From Prochlorococcus marinus str. SB (lineage in GTDB: Bacteria > Cyanobacteriota > Cyanobacteriia > PCC-6307 > Cyanobiaceae), in contig NZ_JNAS01000002.1 in assembly GCF_000760115.1 (NCBI RefSeq), positions 992,001 through 1,056,000 of the forward strand: DNA of 64,000 nucleotides, read 5' to 3'. Under the pieces are notes generated by a model. That model saw only the letters and a program-made list of their open reading frames with translations, made no database searches and was not told the origin of the DNA. The translations under genes were made by a program, and so were the position numbers. This document shows, one piece after another, positions 56,746 to 64,000 of the stretch; within the stretch, counting starts at the first letter, position 1, and every line of letters starts with the position of its first letter.

Positions 56746-57534
56746 ATTATTAATTTTAGGTAAGTCATCTAAGTTACCTCTCCAAAATAAATCTGGTTCT
56801 ACAGGTGTAAGAGATATTTTATTTTCTTGTATTTGCGATACGTCACTTGGCCATTTCTTTGGACCATAACCTTTTGATTTAAGATCTAGAACTACCTCAC
56901 CAGCGAGCCAATAATAATCATCCCCCCTTGGGTCTTCTCTTTTGGAAAATTGATTTTTATATTTTCTTACTGATAATCTTGTCCAGGATAATTCTTTTAT
57001 TTTGCTTTTTTCGCAAGGGGGTATATTCAAGTTTAATAAAAGTGAAGCAGGCCAACTATCATTAATTGCTTGTTCGGCAATATTCATTGCAATTTCTCCT
57101 GCAAATTCAAAATTCTTCCATTTAAAACTAGCAACACTTATTGCCATGGAGGGAACATTTTCTAAAGTGCCTTCCATAGCTGCAGCGACTGTACCTGAAC
57201 AAAAAATATCTGTCCCTAAATTTGGCCCGTGATTTATTCCAGATAGTACTAGATCAGGTTTATTATCCAAGAGTTCAGATAGTGCTAATTTGACGCAATC
57301 AGCAGGAGTGCCAGAACATCCCCAAGCTTCAATTCCTTCCCCAAATAATTCGTCAGCTTTTTCAACTCTTAATGGAGATTGTAAAGTAAGACCATGCCCG
57401 GTAGCTGACCTTTCTTGGTCAGGACAAACTACTTTTACCTTATGCCCTCTTTTTTGCGCTGATTTTGCTAAAGCTCTTATCCCCGCTGCAAAAACACCAT
57501 CATCATTGCTAATTAATATATTTAACGGTTTCAT
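56725..57534 (-). CDS. surE: 5'-nucleotidase SurE
   Basis: SurE is a metal-dependent nucleoside monophosphate phosphatase. The 269-residue protein starts [20 protein letters not shown] with the metal-binding Asp-Asp pair at 11-12, then [20 protein letters not shown] and [20 protein letters not shown] with SGTVAAA. The family active site is complete. The C-terminus extends over the end of the DUF3611-type gene by 21 bases. Confidence 0.96.
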   Translation of the reverse strand: MKPLNILISNDDGVFAAGIRALAKSAQKRGHKVKVVCPDQERSATGHGLTLQSPLRVEKADELFGEGIEAWGCSGTPADCVKLALSELLDNKPDLVLSGINHGPNLGTDIFCSGTVAAAMEGTLENVPSMAISVASFKWKNFEFAGEIAMNIAEQAINDSWPASLLLNLNIPPCEKSKIKELSWTRLSVRKYKNQFSKREDPRGDDYYWLAGEVVLDLKSKGYGPKKWPSDVSQIQENKISLTPVEPDLFWRGNLDDLPKINNSFVNPS

Positions 57535-57602
57535 TAATCAATAAATTTTATTTATGGACGATATTTAAGTAAGATAAAGCAATACTTATTTTTACTATAT
57601 CA

Positions 57603-58610
57603 GTGAGTCAGATTGAATCATTAAGTCAAATTGAGGAAAAACTAAATAATCTTTCTCTAACAGCAAAAAATAATATAAGTAATGCTAGTACTCATGAAGA
57701 ACTGGATCAATTAAGAGTTTCCTTGCTAGGTAAAAAAGGTGATTTATCAATTATCTTGAAAACAATGGGTCAATTATCCGCTACTGATAGACCAGTTGTT
57801 GGACAGAAGGCAAATTTAATAAAAATAAATTTGCAGGAATTAATAACTGAAAGAAAAAATCAACTAAATAGTGAAGCCTTAGATAAAAAGATTAAAAAAG
57901 AAAAAATTGATGTAACTATCCCTTCAATTGGAACACCTCCTGGGAATAAACATCCTTTGATTTCAACTCAAGACGAAATAATAGATATATTTTGTGGTTT
58001 AGGATATTCAGTTGAAAGTGGCCCTGAAATAGAAACTGATTTTTATAATTTTGAGTCTCTCAACATACCCAAAAATCATCCCGCAAGAGATATGCAGGAT
58101 ACCTTTTACTTAGATGAAAATCGACTTTTAAGGACCCATACTTCTCCTGTTCAGATAAGGTACTTAGAGAATAATCCTCCTCCAGTAAGAATTATTGCTC
58201 CCGGGAGAGTTTACAGGAGAGATGCAGTAGATGCTACTCATTCCCCTGTATTTAATCAGATTGAGGTTTTATGTATCGATCAAGACATTAATTTTAGTCA
58301 TTTAAGAGGAACAGTTCTAACATTTTTAAAGGCCTTTTTTGGAGATATTCCTGTAAGATTCAGAGCTAGTTATTTCCCATTTACTGAACCTTCTGCAGAA
58401 GTAGACGTCCAGTGGAAAGGTAAATGGTTAGAAGTAATGGGTTGCGGAATGGTTGATCCAAAGGTCTTAGAAAAATTAGGAATAGATTCTGAGAAATGGA
58501 CTGGTTTTGCAGCAGGATTAGGAGTTGAGAGATTTTGTATGGTGAGACATCAGATCGACGACATCAGAAAATTTTATACAAATGATATTAGATTCTTAGA
58601 ACAGTTCTAA
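57603..58610 (+). CDS. pheS: Phenylalanyl-tRNA synthetase alpha subunit
   Basis: PheS is the catalytic alpha subunit of the class II synthetase. The 335 residues begin at GTG. Motif 2 is in [20 protein letters not shown] with [20 protein letters not shown], the tRNA-facing and Phe-binding region has [18 protein letters not shown], and motif 3 is [12 protein letters not shown]. The N-terminal coiled-coil region is present. pheT is not adjacent in this window. Confidence 0.96.
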   Translation: MSQIESLSQIEEKLNNLSLTAKNNISNASTHEELDQLRVSLLGKKGDLSIILKTMGQLSATDRPVVGQKANLIKINLQELITERKNQLNSEALDKKIKKEKIDVTIPSIGTPPGNKHPLISTQDEIIDIFCGLGYSVESGPEIETDFYNFESLNIPKNHPARDMQDTFYLDENRLLRTHTSPVQIRYLENNPPPVRIIAPGRVYRRDAVDATHSPVFNQIEVLCIDQDINFSHLRGTVLTFLKAFFGDIPVRFRASYFPFTEPSAEVDVQWKGKWLEVMGCGMVDPKVLEKLGIDSEKWTGFAAGLGVERFCMVRHQIDDIRKFYTNDIRFLEQF

Positions 58611-58680
58611 TAGTATTTAATTTTTAAATTAGGATTGTCCAACAAATTAGTTTAAGATAGTCCTAGTTTTAATTTTTTGA

Positions 58681-59589
58681 TTGGTACGTAAAGCAGGACT
58701 AATCGTTAATGATGGAAAGGAACTAGCTGTTCAAACTGCAACTTCTGTTCAAAAAAAATTGGAAAAATCTAATTTTGAAGTTGTAAGAGTTAGTAGCTCT
58801 GGGGGGATGGTTGGTTTCGCAAATCCTGATCAACATGTTCGTCCTTTGGGATATACGAATTGTGTTCCTGAAGGGTTTGATTCATCAATGGAATTTGCAA
58901 TTGTTCTTGGCGGAGATGGGACTGTACTTTCTGCTGCAAGGCAAACGGCACCTGCTAAAATTCCAATTCTTACAATAAATACTGGTCATTTAGGATTTCT
59001 TGCGGAAGCTTACTTATCTAATCTAGATGAGGCTATAAATAAAATAATTGCAGGAAATTGGGATATTGAAGAAAGAACTTGCTTTATAATTAGTGTAATG
59101 AGGAATGATCAGAGGAGATGGGAGTCTCTTTGCCTTAATGAGATGGCTCTTCATAGAGAGCCTCTAACAAGTATGTGTCACTTTGAAATTTCTATAGGTC
59201 GACATGCTCCTGTGGATATTTCAGCTGATGGAGTAATTTTATCTACTCCAACTGGTTCTACCGCCTATTCTCTAAGTGCAGGAGGACCAGTTATCACACC
59301 TGATTGTCCAGTCGTGCAATTAACTCCAATTGCTCCACATTCATTGGCATCTAGGGCATTGGTTTTTAATGATTCAGAGCCAGTAACTGTTTTTCCTGCA
59401 ACTCCTGAAAGGTTAGTAATGGTTGTTGATGGCAATGCCGGTTGTTATGTTTGGCCTGAAGATAGGGTTCTAATAAGAAAAAGTAAACACTCAGTAAAAT
59501 TTATTAGACTTGAAGATCACGAATTTTTTCAGGTTTTAAGAAATAAACTAGGTTGGGGTTTACCTCATGTGGCTAAACCTGATAAATAA
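58681..59589 (+). CDS. nadK: NAD kinase
   Basis: NadK makes NADP from NAD. The 302-residue protein has the GGDGT motif (77-81, [10 protein letters not shown]), [25 protein letters not shown] and the [20 protein letters not shown] region with PITPI-type segment. Start is TTG at 58681, which gives [15 protein letters not shown], the expected beginning. A 70-base gap separates it from pheS, so it may share that transcript. Confidence 0.95.
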   Translation: MVRKAGLIVNDGKELAVQTATSVQKKLEKSNFEVVRVSSSGGMVGFANPDQHVRPLGYTNCVPEGFDSSMEFAIVLGGDGTVLSAARQTAPAKIPILTINTGHLGFLAEAYLSNLDEAINKIIAGNWDIEERTCFIISVMRNDQRRWESLCLNEMALHREPLTSMCHFEISIGRHAPVDISADGVILSTPTGSTAYSLSAGGPVITPDCPVVQLTPIAPHSLASRALVFNDSEPVTVFPATPERLVMVVDGNAGCYVWPEDRVLIRKSKHSVKFIRLEDHEFFQVLRNKLGWGLPHVAKPDK

Positions 59590-59602
59590 CAATTACTTGA
59601 AT

Positions 59603-60874
59603 TTATTTTTTCCCTTTTAATAGAAAAACAGGATTATTGGGTTCTAGTCTCATTCCCTCCGTAATACTTAAGCTTTTATAGGTCTGAATTAAATTTAAAT
59701 TTGTTTTGAAATTTTTATCTTCTAATTCCTCTTCCAATTCTTTAATAGTTTGAATATTAATTATTGGGATAACGATAATGTCTCCAATATCCATATCTTG
59801 AGCTAGTTTATTAATAATCTTGAGTTTAGTTTTTTTGTCACATCCTCCAATTATTAATCTATTAGGTTTTTCAAGAGAACTTAAATTATTCACATTCAAG
59901 GTGTAATTTATGTCTTCCTCAAAAATAAATTTTGGTTTGACGTCAAGCCTTTTAGAGTTTTCTAGTATTAATTCTTTTGAGCCAATCCTTTTATCTATAC
60001 AAAACAAATCCAAATTAGGCCTTAACTTTAGTGCCTCTAAACCAATTGACCCACAACCTGCTCCTATATCCCAGATGACACCATTTCTTGGGAGCTCTAA
60101 AGCAGCTAATATTTGAACGCGAACCTCCCTTTTAGTTAATAAGTTTGGTCTATCATCAAAAGTCTTAAAAATATGGTCACTGATTCCGAAAAGAGGGAGA
60201 TTATTATTTGAGTAATTTTTCTTTTTATTTTTAAGAACAACAATGTTCAAACTTGATATATCAGATGGTAATGAATCTTTAAGATTTAATTTTCTTATCT
60301 TTTCATTCTCGAAGCCAATCTCTTCACAGAGCCAAAAATCATAAAAATCAATAAGATTTAATTCTGATAAGTTTTTTTTGATTATTTCTAAACTTTTGTT
60401 ATTTGAATCTGTAATAATAGCCAAAGTTGATGGCCTTGTTTTAAGAGCCTCTACTAACCTATTTGAATCTCTGCCGTGAATACTCACATTAACAGTATCT
60501 TGCCATGGGATCTTTAATTTACTAAATGCTAATTGAATGCAAGTATTTGAAGGGTAGAAACTTAATTCATCTTTTGAAAAATTTTCTAGTAGTATTCTCC
60601 CAATGCCAAACCAAAGTGGATCTCCTCTGGAAATTAAAATTACATCTTTTTTTTGTGATCTAAGCCAGTGAAAAAGTTCCTTATTACTGTTGCTCGAAAA
60701 AAATAATTTCTTTTTTTCTAAACAATTTTCGCTCCAGGATTTTATTTCTTCAAAATATAAATTTGGAACTGCAATTGAAACTGTCTCTTGAAATAGATTT
60801 TGTAATTTAAGGGGTAAATCCTCAAATTTATAAGAATTAATTCCTACTACATGAATTTTTCTTTTTTCAGTCAT
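59603..60874 (-). CDS. cobL: Precorrin-6Y C5,15-methyltransferase (CobL / CbiET)
   Basis: The 423-residue fused enzyme methylates C5 and C15 and decarboxylates during corrin ring synthesis. The N-terminal CbiE part has VVGINSYKFEDLPLKLQNLF, ILISRGDPLWFGIG with the tetrapyrrole methylase motif, and SIHGRDSNRLVEAL. The C-terminal CbiT part starts LTKREVRVQILAALELPRNG and contains IWDIGAGCGSIGLEAL, the SAM loop. It converges with nadK with a 13-base gap and is divergent from the small gene at 60.9 kb. Confidence 0.92.
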   Translation of the reverse strand: MTEKRKIHVVGINSYKFEDLPLKLQNLFQETVSIAVPNLYFEEIKSWSENCLEKKKLFFSSNSNKELFHWLRSQKKDVILISRGDPLWFGIGRILLENFSKDELSFYPSNTCIQLAFSKLKIPWQDTVNVSIHGRDSNRLVEALKTRPSTLAIITDSNNKSLEIIKKNLSELNLIDFYDFWLCEEIGFENEKIRKLNLKDSLPSDISSLNIVVLKNKKKNYSNNNLPLFGISDHIFKTFDDRPNLLTKREVRVQILAALELPRNGVIWDIGAGCGSIGLEALKLRPNLDLFCIDKRIGSKELILENSKRLDVKPKFIFEEDINYTLNVNNLSSLEKPNRLIIGGCDKKTKLKIINKLAQDMDIGDIIVIPIINIQTIKELEEELEDKNFKTNLNLIQTYKSLSITEGMRLEPNNPVFLLKGKK

Positions 60875-60927
60875 GAATATTTAATTAAAAGAAACTTATC
60901 TATTTGAATGTTTTATTAAATTATCTT

Positions 60928-61209
60928 ATGATTGTTCGAGCTTTAATAATAAATCAATTGTCTGAAAGAAGAAAGAGATTACATGATTTATTATTAACTT
61001 TAATAAAAAAAGATAGTGAATTCGAGTTTATTGAAGAAGATTCTAACGATTTAACATCTAACTATTCTGAAAAAGACTCTTTGAATTTATCTCGAGTTAT
61101 AAAAAAAAATCGTAAAATAATCAAAAGATATCAAGCTATTGTAAGAACAGCTGTTACTCTTGATGCCCTGATGGATTCGGAAAATGAAGAAAATTACAAA
61201 ATCAAATAA
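60928..61209 (+). CDS. Small hypothetical protein, polar helical
   Basis: From ATG 60928 the protein has 93 residues, starting MIVRALIINQLSERRKRLHD. It is highly charged with an acidic centre (DSEFEFIEEDSNDLTSNYSE) and a basic stretch (RVIKKNRKIIKRYQ). A TTG at 60904 would add eight residues with no clear reason. No family is recognised. Its end overlaps the start of the next gene by 26 bases, suggesting co-translation. Confidence 0.6.
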   Translation: MIVRALIINQLSERRKRLHDLLLTLIKKDSEFEFIEEDSNDLTSNYSEKDSLNLSRVIKKNRKIIKRYQAIVRTAVTLDALMDSENEENYKIK

Positions 61210-61684
61210 AAATATATTTTTAAAAGGAATATTACCTTTACTTTTACTACTATCCTTCATTTTTAACCCAATAAAAGTATCCGCAGAAGTTGCAGAAACA
61301 GAAATAAATGGGGAATTAATGAATGCTAGCAGTGAGTTTTTAAGGGATTTGGACTTTGAGACTTGGCAATTAGTAGCTTATAAATCACCTCTTTTTGAAG
61401 ATAAATTGATCTTGAGAGTAATAGGATATCCAGGGAATCTTAGGATTGATCATCCCACTCAATTGAGGGTTGAATCAGGGAGAAAACAGTGGCTTTTAGA
61501 TGACAAAACATTACTTAATGTTGAATTAGCAAATGATGGAAGACAAGCTGCAGCAGAATTCGATCTTAATGAATTGATTAAAAATTTAGATAAAAATAGA
61601 CCATTAAGATTATCTTTGTCGGGAGTTTTTTCTGAGTTACCTGTTCCTCCCTTTGTTGTTAAAGAGTGGAGATCAATAAATTGA
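61184..61684 (+). CDS. DUF3122-type exported protein
   Basis: The 166-residue protein has a signal peptide (FLKGILPLLLLLSFIFNPIK, cleavage near VSAEV) and a compact beta-rich domain with LRDLDFETWQLVAYKSP, LRVIGYPGNLRIDHPTQLRV and FSELPVPPFVVKEWRSI, matching the cyanobacterial DUF3122 family from memory. Export to the lumen or periplasm is likely; function is unknown. It overlaps the preceding small gene by 26 bases and precedes ribD by 15. Confidence 0.78.
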   Translation: MKKITKSNKNIFLKGILPLLLLLSFIFNPIKVSAEVAETEINGELMNASSEFLRDLDFETWQLVAYKSPLFEDKLILRVIGYPGNLRIDHPTQLRVESGRKQWLLDDKTLLNVELANDGRQAAAEFDLNELIKNLDKNRPLRLSLSGVFSELPVPPFVVKEWRSIN

Positions 61685-61699
61685 ATTTGATTTTTGGAG

Positions 61700-62794
61700 A
61701 TGACTGATAAAAATGTGAGCCATACAAAATGGATGAAAAGAGCAATTTTTTTAGCTTCTTTAGGTAAAAATACAACGAGTCCAAACCCAAGGGTGGGAGC
61801 AGTGATAATTGATAAGAATGGAAACCTTATTTCAGAAGGGTTTCATTTCAAGGCAGGGATGCCTCATGCAGAGGCAATGGCTTTTAATAATTTAAAAAAA
61901 GATGCTAGAGGTGGGTCAATTTATGTAAATCTCGAACCTTGTTGCCACCAGGGTAGAACACCTCCATGTGTAGATAAGGTGATATCCTCGGGGATAAAAA
62001 AGGCTTACATATCTATCGAAGACCCTGATATAAGAGTCGCTGGTAAAGGTATAAAGCTGCTAAAAGAAGCTGGAATACAAGTTCACTTAGGATTATGTAA
62101 AAAGGAATCCCTAGATTTAAATAGGGCTTTCATTCATAGGAATATTACTAAAAAGGCATTTGGTGTTTTTAAATGGGCAATGAGTATTGATGGAAGAATA
62201 GCTTTAAAAAATGGAAAAAGTAAATGGATTACTAATGAAGAATCACGGGCATTAGTACACTCTTTTAGATCAGAATTTGATGCAATAATCATTGGTGGAA
62301 ACACATTAAGAAGAGATAATCCACTCTTAACTTCCAGAGGTTCCAAAAATCCTGAGCCTTTGCGGGTTGTGTTTACAAAAAGTTTAGACTTGCCAACAAA
62401 ATCTAATCTTTGGGATTGTAATAAGGCAAAAACATTACTTATTTATGATTCTTCAACAGCAAATGAAAGCTACCTCTCAAGGATTCCAAAATGTGTGGAT
62501 GTTGAAAAGGTATCATCAGATAATCCAGAGTTAATTTCAAAAATACTAGCTAAAAGGGGATGTAACAAAGTTTTGTGGGAATGTGGCCCTAGATTGGCTA
62601 CCGCCGCTATTAAATCTAATTGTATTCAGGAATTTATAACTTTTATTGCTCCAAAAATTTTGGGCGGAGAAAATAGTATGAATCCTTTTGGTGATTTTAA
62701 ATTTGAAGATATGCATGAAATTATTAAATTAAGTGATTCACAGTTTAGTTTGATTGGAAGTGATATATGTATAAAGAGCTCATTCAAAAATTAA
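61700..62794 (+). CDS. ribD: Bifunctional riboflavin biosynthesis deaminase/reductase
   Basis: RibD deaminates and then reduces the pyrimidine intermediate of riboflavin synthesis. From ATG 61700 (a TTG two codons earlier is also in frame) the protein has 364 residues. The deaminase domain has PHAEAMAF and LEPCCHQGRTPPC with the zinc ligands; the reductase domain begins near AFGVFKWAMSIDGRIALKNG and includes FDAIIIGGNTLRRDNPLLT and VLWECGPRLATAAIKS. ribF, acting later, is at 55 kb. Confidence 0.96.
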   Translation: MTDKNVSHTKWMKRAIFLASLGKNTTSPNPRVGAVIIDKNGNLISEGFHFKAGMPHAEAMAFNNLKKDARGGSIYVNLEPCCHQGRTPPCVDKVISSGIKKAYISIEDPDIRVAGKGIKLLKEAGIQVHLGLCKKESLDLNRAFIHRNITKKAFGVFKWAMSIDGRIALKNGKSKWITNEESRALVHSFRSEFDAIIIGGNTLRRDNPLLTSRGSKNPEPLRVVFTKSLDLPTKSNLWDCNKAKTLLIYDSSTANESYLSRIPKCVDVEKVSSDNPELISKILAKRGCNKVLWECGPRLATAAIKSNCIQEFITFIAPKILGGENSMNPFGDFKFEDMHEIIKLSDSQFSLIGSDICIKSSFKN

Positions 62795-62821
62795 TTTTTA
62801 CAATAATTTCTATGCGTCAAA

Positions 62822-62833
62822 GTACCGTACGGT
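62822..62833. repeat. Short perfect palindrome upstream of ftsH
   Basis: ACCGTACGGT is a ten-base perfect palindrome about 75 bases before the ftsH start. It is G+C-rich in comparison with its surroundings. It could be an operator for an unknown regulator; it does not fit the cyanobacterial LexA pattern. Confidence 0.3.
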
Positions 62834-62879
62834 TCTTACCCCAAAAAAAAATACAGATACGGAAATTCATCGTTTAGTT

Positions 62880-62885
62880 TATAAT
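62880..62885 (+). promoter_or_regulatory. Possible -10 box of ftsH
   Basis: A perfect TATAAT lies 22 bases before the ftsH ATG. No recognisable -35 box stands at 17 bases spacing, which is common in this lineage. Confidence 0.4.
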
Positions 62886-62907
62886 AAAAGCAAATTTGTT
62901 AACAACT

Positions 62908-64000
62908 ATGCCAATAAGACAGGATGATAATCAACCTAATAGAAGATTTGGAATTGTAAATATTATTTTGATAGGAGTTGGAGCATTACTTCTTTTTAGT
63001 AGCCTGTTCCCTAACCAAAATATGCAAATACCAAGAGTCCCTTACTCATTATTTATTGATCAGGTTAATGATGGGGAGGTTAAGCGTGCCTATATCACTC
63101 AAGAACAAATTAGATATGAGTTAAATGGAGCTGAAGAAGGTGCACCCTCTGTTTTAGCAACAACCCCAATTTTTGATATGGACCTTCCACAAAGGTTAGA
63201 GAGTAAAGGGGTGGAATTCGCTGCCGCACCTCCCAAAAAACCTAATTTTTTCTCAACCATATTGAGTTGGGTTGTTCCTCCTTTAATTTTTATTCTTGTT
63301 TTACAATTCTTCGCCAGAAGAAGTATGGGTGGAGGAGGTGCTCAGGGTGCTCTTAGTTTTACTAAAAGTAAAGCAAAAGTTTACGTGCCTGATGATGAAT
63401 CAAAAGTGACATTTGCTGATGTAGCTGGGGTTGATGAAGCTAAGGATGAATTAACGGAAATAGTTGATTTTCTAAAAAAACCTGAGAGATACACAGATAT
63501 CGGTGCGCGAATACCAAAAGGGGTACTTCTTGTGGGACCTCCAGGAACAGGTAAAACTCTTCTTTCGAAAGCTGTTGCGGGAGAAGCAGAAGTTCCTTTC
63601 TTTATAATTTCAGGTTCTGAATTTGTCGAGCTTTTTGTTGGTGCAGGTGCTGCAAGAGTAAGAGATTTATTCGAACAAGCAAAGAAAAAAGCTCCATGTA
63701 TTATCTTTATTGATGAATTGGATGCTATTGGTAAAAGTCGTTCTGGATCTATGGGGGTCGTTGGCGGTAATGATGAAAGAGAACAAACTTTAAATCAGCT
63801 TCTTACTGAAATGGATGGATTTGCTTCAGCTGATAAGCCAGTTATAGTACTTGCTGCTACTAACCAGCCTGAAGTCCTCGATGCTGCACTTCTTAGACCA
63901 GGAAGATTTGACAGACAAGTTTTAGTTGATAGACCAGATTTGTCTGGTAGAAAAACTATATTGGAGATATATACCAAAAAGGTTAAACTAGCTGATTCAA
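62908..64000 (+). CDS. ftsH: ATP-dependent zinc metalloprotease FtsH, N-terminal part, cut by window edge
   Basis: The frame runs off the right edge; 364 codons are visible. The N-terminus [20 protein letters not shown] leads into a first membrane helix (about 15-32); a second lies at about 111-131 ([18 protein letters not shown]). The AAA domain shows [20 protein letters not shown], Walker A GPPGTGKT, Walker [13 protein letters not shown] and the second region of homology [20 protein letters not shown]. The HEXXH protease site is outside the window. FtsH degrades membrane proteins, including damaged photosystem II D1 in cyanobacteria. Confidence 0.96.
   Translation, partial: MPIRQDDNQPNRRFGIVNIILIGVGALLLFSSLFPNQNMQIPRVPYSLFIDQVNDGEVKRAYITQEQIRYELNGAEEGAPSVLATTPIFDMDLPQRLESKGVEFAAAPPKKPNFFSTILSWVVPPLIFILVLQFFARRSMGGGGAQGALSFTKSKAKVYVPDDESKVTFADVAGVDEAKDELTEIVDFLKKPERYTDIGARIPKGVLLVGPPGTGKTLLSKAVAGEAEVPFFIISGSEFVELFVGAGAARVRDLFEQAKKKAPCIIFIDELDAIGKSRSGSMGVVGGNDEREQTLNQLLTEMDGFASADKPVIVLAATNQPEVLDAALLRPGRFDRQVLVDRPDLSGRKTILEIYTKKVKLADS

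Noticed and set aside
62822-62835. LexA (SOS) box before ftsH
   Set aside because: The sequence begins AGTAC but the second half does not match the GTWC half-site at the required spacing.

Overview
The window looks like a core chromosomal segment of a high-light-adapted Prochlorococcus (marine picocyanobacterium). The base composition is strongly AT-rich, genes are packed with little intergenic space, and many neighbours overlap by a few bases. Diagnostic genes include a high-light-inducible protein, the ClpR/ClpP pair, the Ftn2/ARC6-type division protein, nickel superoxide dismutase with its S26-type maturation protease, a group 2 sigma factor, and several small proteins of the kind known only from cyanobacteria. 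The species assignment is inference from gene content and order; no database search was run.

Layout: 1-5.3 kb holds the start of pepA, a GIY-YIG-like protein, tyrS, pyrF, plsY and a DUF3086-type protein. 5.3-10.1 kb carries an MlaE-type permease, a GPH-type sugar symporter, tRNA-Gly and a glgX-type debranching enzyme. 10.1-12.5 kb is the least ordinary stretch: a 0.6 kb gene-poor interval, the HU gene with a clear terminator, and a cluster of short unknown exported or membrane proteins ending in hli. 12.5-17.1 kb is a leftward run (PIN-TRAM protein, clpR, clpP, ilvC, cobD). 17.2-24.3 kb has hemW, panB, the SRP RNA and a reduced division/wall cluster (miaB-ddl-unknown-ftsQ-ftsZ). 24.3-32.6 kb has tRNA-His, a cytosine-deaminase-like amidohydrolase, a FAD oxidase, folC, argD behind tRNA-Leu, two tiny membrane ORFs, murA and a SpoU-type RNA methylase. 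32.6-37.2 kb has lpd, trpC, the nickel group (transporter, sodX, sodN) and an FKBP. 37.2-49.6 kb has lnt, mnmA, nnrD/E, a sigma factor, pdhA, ftn2, ffh, rpsP, phoH and a BI-1 protein. 49.7-64 kb has era, a single reading frame fusing trmD to ispF, a TIGR03792-type protein, larB, two mini-genes, thiS, thiE, ribF, surE, pheS, nadK, cobL, ribD and the start of ftsH.

Functional links: nickel handling recurs (transporter, SodX, SodN, LarB), as do cofactors (B12: cobD, cobL; thiamine: thiE, thiS; flavin: ribF, ribD; folate: folC; NAD: nadK, nnrD/E; pantothenate: panB), protein targeting (SRP RNA plus Ffh), division (FtsZ, FtsQ, Ftn2) and proteolysis (ClpP/ClpR, FtsH). No mobile element, CRISPR array or phage module was seen. 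The observations most worth a second look are the trmD-ispF fusion, two genes (sodX and the SpoU methylase) whose conserved N-termini lie upstream of any ATG/GTG/TTG in frame, the pair of ATGA-coupled 35- and 36-residue membrane ORFs before murA, and unlisted mini-genes near 53.5-53.9 kb.
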